From NCBI GenBank assembly GCA_023419055.1, contig JAEZYO010000484.1:1-10741 (forward strand): a DNA stretch of 10,741 bases. The letters run 5' to 3'. Source of the DNA: Pseudomonadota bacterium (GTDB taxonomy: Bacteria; Myxococcota; Polyangia; Polyangiales; Polyangiaceae). The notes beneath the pieces are model-generated. The model saw only the letters and a list, made by a program, of their open reading frames with translations. It was not told the DNA's origin and ran no database searches. Of the stretch, positions 6,702-10,741 are shown in pieces; positions within the stretch are counted from its first letter, which is position 1; every line of letters begins with the position of its first letter. A program made the translations under genes and the position numbers.

Positions 6702-8459
6702 ATGTTTCGTACACCCGCTCTGCTCAGCCTGTTCTCCGCGTGCCTCGTCTGGCTCACCCTCGGCTGTGATCCCGCTCTCCCCTCTCCCCCGCTAACGCGG
6801 AACCTCGACCTCGAGGCGCTCGAAGTCGCGGTGCGGTTCGACGATCCGACGCCGGTCGTGGTCATGAACCTGGCAAACCAGTACCTGGCGACGGGTCGTA
6901 ACCGCGAGGGCCACGCGTACTTCTGCGAACGCGCGCGAAAGGTCCCTTCCCGCGCCCTCTTCACCGCGCTCTGCGGCGTGTTTCAAGCCCGCACGGCCGC
7001 GCAAGTCCCACTCCTTCAGCGCATCGCGTGGGTCGAAGAGGCTCTCGCCAAGCTCGACCGCGCCGCCCAGCAGGACGGCCTCTCGCGCTACCTGCGCGGG
7101 GTGACCTGCGCCGCGCTCCCCGCGCGCTTCGAGCGGGCGCGTCAGGCCCAAGCCGATCTCGAATGGGTCATCGAGCACGCCTCGGCGTTCCCTCCTGGCC
7201 TCATGCGCGGCGCGCAGCACTCGCTTCGAGTGGCGCGCGGCGAGGTGAAAGCCGACGAGCCCTCGTTCGTGACGAATTTCTCCGTGAACGCGCGTGACGG
7301 GTTCCGCTTCGTGCGGCCCGAGCTCGTGGAACCCGCGCCCGGCGTGTTCGTCGCGCGAGGCTACGATTTCGCGGACATCGCGTTCGTCGTCACCGAGGAC
7401 GGGGTCGTCGTCGTCGACGCCGGGACGAGCGAACCGAACGCAGCCTCCGCGCTCGCCGCCTTTCGCAAGGTGAGCCAGGCGCCCATCCGCAAGGTGATCC
7501 TCACCCCCGCGCACTGGGACCACGTGGGTGGCGCTCGAACGCTCGCCGCGGGTGGCGCGGAGATCGTCGCGCAATCCGGCTTTGCTGCCGAGCTCGCGCG
7601 TGCCTCTGCTGCGCCAGCGCCCTTCCGCTTCTTCTTCGGCGACCACACGCCCACGACGCTCGAGGTGCACCCCCAACACCTGGTCGAAAAGCCCGAGCCC
7701 CTCATCGTCGGCGGCACGCGCTTCGACCTCTACCCCGCCCGCGGCGGCGAGACCGAAGACGCGCTGCTCATCCACCTGCCCGAGCGCGGCGTGTTGTTCG
7801 TGGGCGACGCCTTCATGCCGTACTTCGGCGCGCCGTTTATCGGTGAAGGCTCCGTCGACGGGCTGCTCGACACGATCGCGCTCGTTCGTTCGCTCGAACC
7901 CACGCTGCTCGTTCACGGGCACCCGCCGCTGACCGAGAACTTCCCGATCGCCGTCCTGCCCGCCCTCGAAGAAGCCATCCGCACGCTCCAAAAGGACACG
8001 CTCGCGGCCCTCCGCGCAGGGCGGCCGCTCGCGGATGCGCTCACGTTCGACCTCATGCCCGCCTCGCTGGCGCATCACCCCCAGGCAGTGCTCCCGTTCG
8101 TGCTGATGAGGGAGAACCTCGTGAAGCGCCTGTACCAGCAGCGGACCGGCTACTGGCAGACCGACGGCGAGGGTATCGAGGTCTTCTCGCGCACCGAGCA
8201 GGCCGCCGCGCTCGACTTGGTCGCGGGCGGTTCCGTCGACACGTTGTCCCGCGCGATCTCCACGCTGATCGACCGGGGCGATCTCGCGCTCGCGTTGCGT
8301 CTCGCCGATCTCGCGCTCGCCAGCCACCCGTCGCACCCCGATCTCGTTGCCGCGCGCAGCCGCGCGCTTACGGGTCTGCGCCTCAAGCACCAATTCAACC
8401 CGTTCAAATTCATCGTTTACTCCGAGCTTTCTGGGAGTGCGCTCGCTCCCCCACCTTGA
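6702..8459 (+). CDS. Lipoprotein with helical-repeat N-terminus, divergent metallo-beta-lactamase domain and alkylsulfatase-like C-terminus
   Basis: This is a 585-residue protein. MFRTPALLSLFSACLVWLTLGC looks like a lipoprotein signal with C22, though its box (TLGC) is off consensus. Residues about 33-180 are helical and TPR-like (LANQYLATGRNREGHAYFCE, RARQAQADLEWVIEHA). The metallo-beta-lactamase fold follows: IAFVVTEDGVVVVDAGTS (227-243), LTPAHWDHVGG (267-277), GGETEDALLIHLPERG, VGDAF with D369, and LVHGHPPL with H405 and H407. The usual HxHxDH motif reads PAHWDH here, so the first histidine is proline. The final 180 residues resemble the alkylsulfatase dimerisation region: YWQTDG, LALALRLADLALASHPSHPDL with AARSRAL, and NPFKFIVYSEL. 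A sulfatase-like or other envelope hydrolase is plausible; the substrate is unknown. ATG 6684 is an alternative start giving a more basic signal. Expression is probably controlled by the neighbouring MarR. Confidence 0.85.
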   Translation: MFRTPALLSLFSACLVWLTLGCDPALPSPPLTRNLDLEALEVAVRFDDPTPVVVMNLANQYLATGRNREGHAYFCERARKVPSRALFTALCGVFQARTAAQVPLLQRIAWVEEALAKLDRAAQQDGLSRYLRGVTCAALPARFERARQAQADLEWVIEHASAFPPGLMRGAQHSLRVARGEVKADEPSFVTNFSVNARDGFRFVRPELVEPAPGVFVARGYDFADIAFVVTEDGVVVVDAGTSEPNAASALAAFRKVSQAPIRKVILTPAHWDHVGGARTLAAGGAEIVAQSGFAAELARASAAPAPFRFFFGDHTPTTLEVHPQHLVEKPEPLIVGGTRFDLYPARGGETEDALLIHLPERGVLFVGDAFMPYFGAPFIGEGSVDGLLDTIALVRSLEPTLLVHGHPPLTENFPIAVLPALEEAIRTLQKDTLAALRAGRPLADALTFDLMPASLAHHPQAVLPFVLMRENLVKRLYQQRTGYWQTDGEGIEVFSRTEQAAALDLVAGGSVDTLSRAISTLIDRGDLALALRLADLALASHPSHPDLVAARSRALTGLRLKHQFNPFKFIVYSELSGSALAPPP

Positions 8460-8561
8460 CCCCGCGCCTCGTGCGGAGTTCAAAGGTCCCGGCGGACACC
8501 TGCTCTCTCTCTATCGAGACGGCGCGCTCCCTCGCTGAGGCCAGCCGCGCCGAACCAGGTC

Positions 8562-8595
8562 GCACCGGAGCGCCAAGTCCTCGACGCTCCGGTGC
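8562..8595. terminator. Bidirectional hairpin between convergent genes
   Basis: GCACCGGAGCG (8562-8572) and CGCTCCGGTGC (8585-8595) form a perfect 11-bp stem with a 12-nt loop. It sits between the hydrolase stop (8459) and the protease stop (8611), which converge. No T-tract flanks it on either strand, so termination may need help or be weak. Its position suits both genes. Confidence 0.65.
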
Positions 8596-8610
8596 CTGGG
8601 GCTCGAATCT

Positions 8611-9585
8611 TCAGGGAACGATAGAGGGTGCAGCCGCGACCGCGTCCTCGACGAAAGCGAGCATCTCCTCGTTCAAGACCGCGTAGCCGCCGCCGAGCCC
8701 GCAGACCCTCGAAATCGAGCCCTCACCCGCGAAGCTCACCCCGTAGACGGTGAGGTTCGACGCGGTGTTACCCAGGAACAGCGGGCCCCCGGAGTCGCCG
8801 TAGCAGCTCACCGCGTCACCCGGCAGTCCGCCCGCGAGGAGCTCGTAGCCAGGCTCGAGACTGTAGGTCCCGGGCGCCCACCAGAGCGCTTCCTCCGCTT
8901 CGCTCGGAGTGGCCAGGGCCGCGTCGGTCCAATACCACTCGTCGAAAGCGGCGTACTCGTTGTCGAAGAGCAGCGGATACCAATCACCCGAGATGGCGCG
9001 CGCCGTGGCGAGGCCTTCGACCTTGGTGCCGACGGTGAAGTTCTCGGTCCAGCCGAAGCCAGCGATGCGAAACTGCGATCCCAACTGCGATTCGTCGAAC
9101 TGGCCGAGCTTCGCCGGCGTGATGCCCTTCGGTGCCTCGTCGAGGAAAATGACGGCGATGTCGCGTCCGCCGTCGTTGAGCAAGCCCGGAGCCGTGGGGC
9201 TCGGCGGAGCGGTAACGAAAGCCTTGATCTTCACCTTCTGCTCGGGCTTCGTCACGTTGTCCCCGAACACGACGAAGTTGTTGAAGCTCGGGATCGGAAA
9301 GAAGTGCCAGGAGGAGTCGCCGGCAACGCAGTGGCGCGCGGTAAGGACGACCTTGGGTGCGATCAAGGTACCGGTGCAGGTAAAGTCCTCGATCTTGAGC
9401 TTCGCGTACTTGAACACGATGCCACCGATCGCATCGAGCGCCGGATCCGTAGTCGGCGTGCCGTCGACGATGGACTCCTGAACCGAGGACGGAGCCCCTT
9501 CTTCGCCCGATAACGAGCAACCACTCACCGCGCCCAAGATGATGGCCATGACGCCTACGCCCCACTGACGATAAATTTCGTTCAC
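8611..9585 (-). CDS. Trypsin-fold (S1) serine protease, lipoprotein
   Basis: This 324-residue protein starts at GTG 9585 with AGGGAG 5 nt upstream. A longer in-frame reading to 9660 adds a hydrophilic stretch before the signal and was rejected. The signal ends in an ideal lipobox VSGC (C23). SIVDG (38-42) replaces the usual IVGG and is the likely zymogen activation site. The catalytic triad is H85 (LTARHC), D142 (GGRDIAVIFL) and S265 (GDSGGP). C70/C86 and C261/C295 match conserved S1 disulfides. By position relative to S265, V259 occupies the chymotrypsin 189 pocket site, where trypsin has Asp, so Lys/Arg specificity is not expected. The protein is probably a cell-surface or periplasmic protease. 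Such enzymes are numerous in predatory myxobacteria. It is transcribed alone, convergent with the hydrolase gene. Confidence 0.93.
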   Translation of the reverse strand: MNEIYRQWGVGVMAIILGAVSGCSLSGEEGAPSSVQESIVDGTPTTDPALDAIGGIVFKYAKLKIEDFTCTGTLIAPKVVLTARHCVAGDSSWHFFPIPSFNNFVVFGDNVTKPEQKVKIKAFVTAPPSPTAPGLLNDGGRDIAVIFLDEAPKGITPAKLGQFDESQLGSQFRIAGFGWTENFTVGTKVEGLATARAISGDWYPLLFDNEYAAFDEWYWTDAALATPSEAEEALWWAPGTYSLEPGYELLAGGLPGDAVSCYGDSGGPLFLGNTASNLTVYGVSFAGEGSISRVCGLGGGYAVLNEEMLAFVEDAVAAAPSIVP

Positions 9586-9590
9586 GATCG

Positions 9591-9597
9591 CTCCCTT
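9591..9597 (-). promoter_or_regulatory. Ribosome binding site of the serine protease
   Basis: On the complement, AAGGGAG lies 5 nt before GTG 9585. It is a strong match and fixes the start at the beginning of the signal peptide. Confidence 0.75.
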
Positions 9598-9773
9598 CGA
9601 TGTCGGGCCGGCATTGCCGTCCCGGGAACCCTCCGTAACCGAGCCCTCGTTCATCGACAAGACGCACGTAGCGCTCGTTCGCGGGCGGGAGCACGTGACG
9701 AACTGTGCCGGCGCCGCGAAAGCCGCGTAGTTCGATGGTGAGGGCTCTTTACCGAGGCCCCGGTGCAGCGGTC

Positions 9774-9802
9774 CCGCATTCCGCTGTCGGCGGTGAATGC
9801 GG
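9774..9802 (-). terminator. Hairpin downstream of the NmrA-like gene
   Basis: CCGCATTC (9774-9781) pairs perfectly with GAATGCGG (9795-9802), and a short inner CGC/GCG pairing can extend the stem. It begins 26 nt past the stop at 9829 and lacks a T-tract. It is a probable but weak terminator. The rest of 9586-9828 shows no convincing promoter for the protease. Confidence 0.45.
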
Positions 9803-9828
9803 AGGCAGCGGTAGCTCGCGTCGCTCCG

Positions 9829-10741
9829 TCACGCCGCTCGCTCGGTCAGCGAAGCGACGAGGTCCGACACATAGGCGCGGTAGGTGCGGGGTGCGCGGCC
9901 GAGCAGCTCCGTGGTTCGAGCAAGCTCGGCGCTCTTGGGCTCGCCGGACGTCTTCGCCAGCGCCTCGTAGGTCTTCAGCCAGTCCTCGCGTTTGTGTCCG
10001 TCGAGGTTGGTCCTGATCGCGTTCCTCCAGGCATCGCGATGGTGCCCGGCGTACTCGACAGGGCGTCCGAGCGCCTCCGCCCAGATCGCGGCGGCTTGCG
10101 GCCCGCTCACGGCTTCGGGCCCGGTGATCGGAAAGCACCCGGCCGGGTGCGAAGGATCGAGCAAGAGCGTCGCGGCGACCTCGGCGATGTCGCGCACGTC
10201 GACCTGGGTGACGCCTTTTTCGCCGAGTGGCTGAGTATAACGTCCATCGAGGATGTCCGCGCGGAACACCTCGTCGTTCTGGAAGAACGCGGAGGCGAGC
10301 AGCAGCTGCGTCTTGGTCGCCGCAGTGAACACGCGCTCGCCGATTCGGAAACGCCGCGCGTAGTGCGGGAACAAGGTGCCATAGGCGGCACGCAACAAGG
10401 CGCGAGTCCAACCCCAACGCGCGTCGACGTGCACGCCCAAAAAGACCAGCGGCTTCCCCGCCCGTTCGCAGGCCGCGAGGACGTGCTCGGCGTAGATCTC
10501 CTCGTCGGGCTCGTGCGGATTGACGAAGAACACCGCACGCGACGCGGCGACGGCGTCTCGGACCGCCTTTGCGTCAGCGAGATCTCCGAGGAAGGTGTGA
10601 ACGCCGGCGGGCAGCGCGCGCGCACGCGGGCGCGGGCGAAGCAGCAGAGCCACATCGGCGCCACGTGCGGTCAGCACCCGGACCACTTCGCGCCCTACGG
10701 TGCCGGTCGCGCCAATGACGAGGATGGGAGGAGCATTGAAG
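9829..10741 (-). CDS. NmrA-like / atypical SDR NAD(P)-binding protein, N-terminus outside window
   Basis: There are 303 residues, open at the right edge. The first visible residues FNAPPILVIGATGTVGREVV carry a Rossmann GxxGxxG (GATGTVG), so only a few residues should be missing. GTG 10686 would cut the Rossmann motif off and is not the start; the ATG visible at 10736 is out of frame. Later features are a second acidic strand (FLGDLADAKAVRDAV), AVFFVNP, KPLVFLGVH, a KTQLLLASAFFQND segment, DVRDIAEVAATLLLD, and FPITGPEAVSGPQAAAIWAEALGRPVEY. The last is the usual substrate-side region of NmrA/NAD-epimerase-like proteins. The classical YxxxK catalytic pair is not apparent, consistent with an atypical SDR that may act as a redox sensor or a reductase. 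The substrate cannot be told. No operon partner is visible in the window. Confidence 0.9.
   Translation of the reverse strand, partial: FNAPPILVIGATGTVGREVVRVLTARGADVALLLRPRPRARALPAGVHTFLGDLADAKAVRDAVAASRAVFFVNPHEPDEEIYAEHVLAACERAGKPLVFLGVHVDARWGWTRALLRAAYGTLFPHYARRFRIGERVFTAATKTQLLLASAFFQNDEVFRADILDGRYTQPLGEKGVTQVDVRDIAEVAATLLLDPSHPAGCFPITGPEAVSGPQAAAIWAEALGRPVEYAGHHRDAWRNAIRTNLDGHKREDWLKTYEALAKTSGEPKSAELARTTELLGRAPRTYRAYVSDLVASLTERAA

Noticed and set aside
6792..8483. 563-residue minus-strand open frame
   Set aside because: It is antisense to the metallo-hydrolase. The Arg/Glu/Val-rich composition is typical of a GC shadow.
10686..10688. GTG 10686 as start of the NmrA-like gene
   Set aside because: The frame stays open upstream and encodes the GATGTVG Rossmann motif, so the true start is beyond the right edge.

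Overview
The window is GC-rich (roughly two-thirds G+C by eye). Four of its genes encode predicted lipoproteins, two of them with long Ser/Gly linkers behind the lipidated cysteine, and GTG starts are common. Together with a bacterial TOS1-like protein, a GH128 glucanase and a secreted trypsin-fold protease, this suggests a predatory, soil-type myxobacterium (Polyangia/Sorangiineae-like). The taxonomic call is inference from style and gene content, not from a marker gene.

Layout. (1) 1-2892, minus strand: a compact operon reading ArsR-family repressor > AHSA1/SRPBCC protein > 73-residue two-helix membrane protein > UvrA-like tandem ATPase, the last running off the left edge. The first three genes are joined by 4-base start/stop overlaps. 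The arsR promoter carries a 28-bp interrupted palindrome between the -35 and the start, and the spacing suggests a leaderless arsR mRNA. (2) 3166-5627, plus strand: two genes joined by an ATGA overlap. They encode a cysteine-rich lipoprotein resembling the fungal cell-wall protein TOS1 (DUF2401 type) and a GH128-type beta-1,3-glucanase lipoprotein, which I read as a surface module acting on beta-glucan. (3) 5679-6104, plus: a group II truncated haemoglobin. (4) 6164-8459, plus: a MarR regulator ending in an intrinsic terminator, then a lipoprotein with a helical-repeat N-terminus, a divergent metallo-beta-lactamase domain and an alkylsulfatase-like C-terminus. Near-identical palindromes (GGTGYATATRCACC) lie 5 nt before an ATG at both genes, so MarR probably controls itself and the hydrolase. 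(5) 8611-9585, minus: a trypsin-fold serine protease lipoprotein, separated from the convergent hydrolase by an 11-bp-stem hairpin. (6) 9829-10741, minus: an NmrA-like NAD(P)-binding protein whose N-terminus lies just past the right edge.

The two most notable items are the bacterial TOS1-like/GH128 pair, a candidate fungal-wall-degrading system, and the MarR/divergent-hydrolase regulon with its matched operators. No RNA genes, CRISPR arrays, insertion sequences or attachment sites were seen. No stretch longer than 300 bases lacks a gene.
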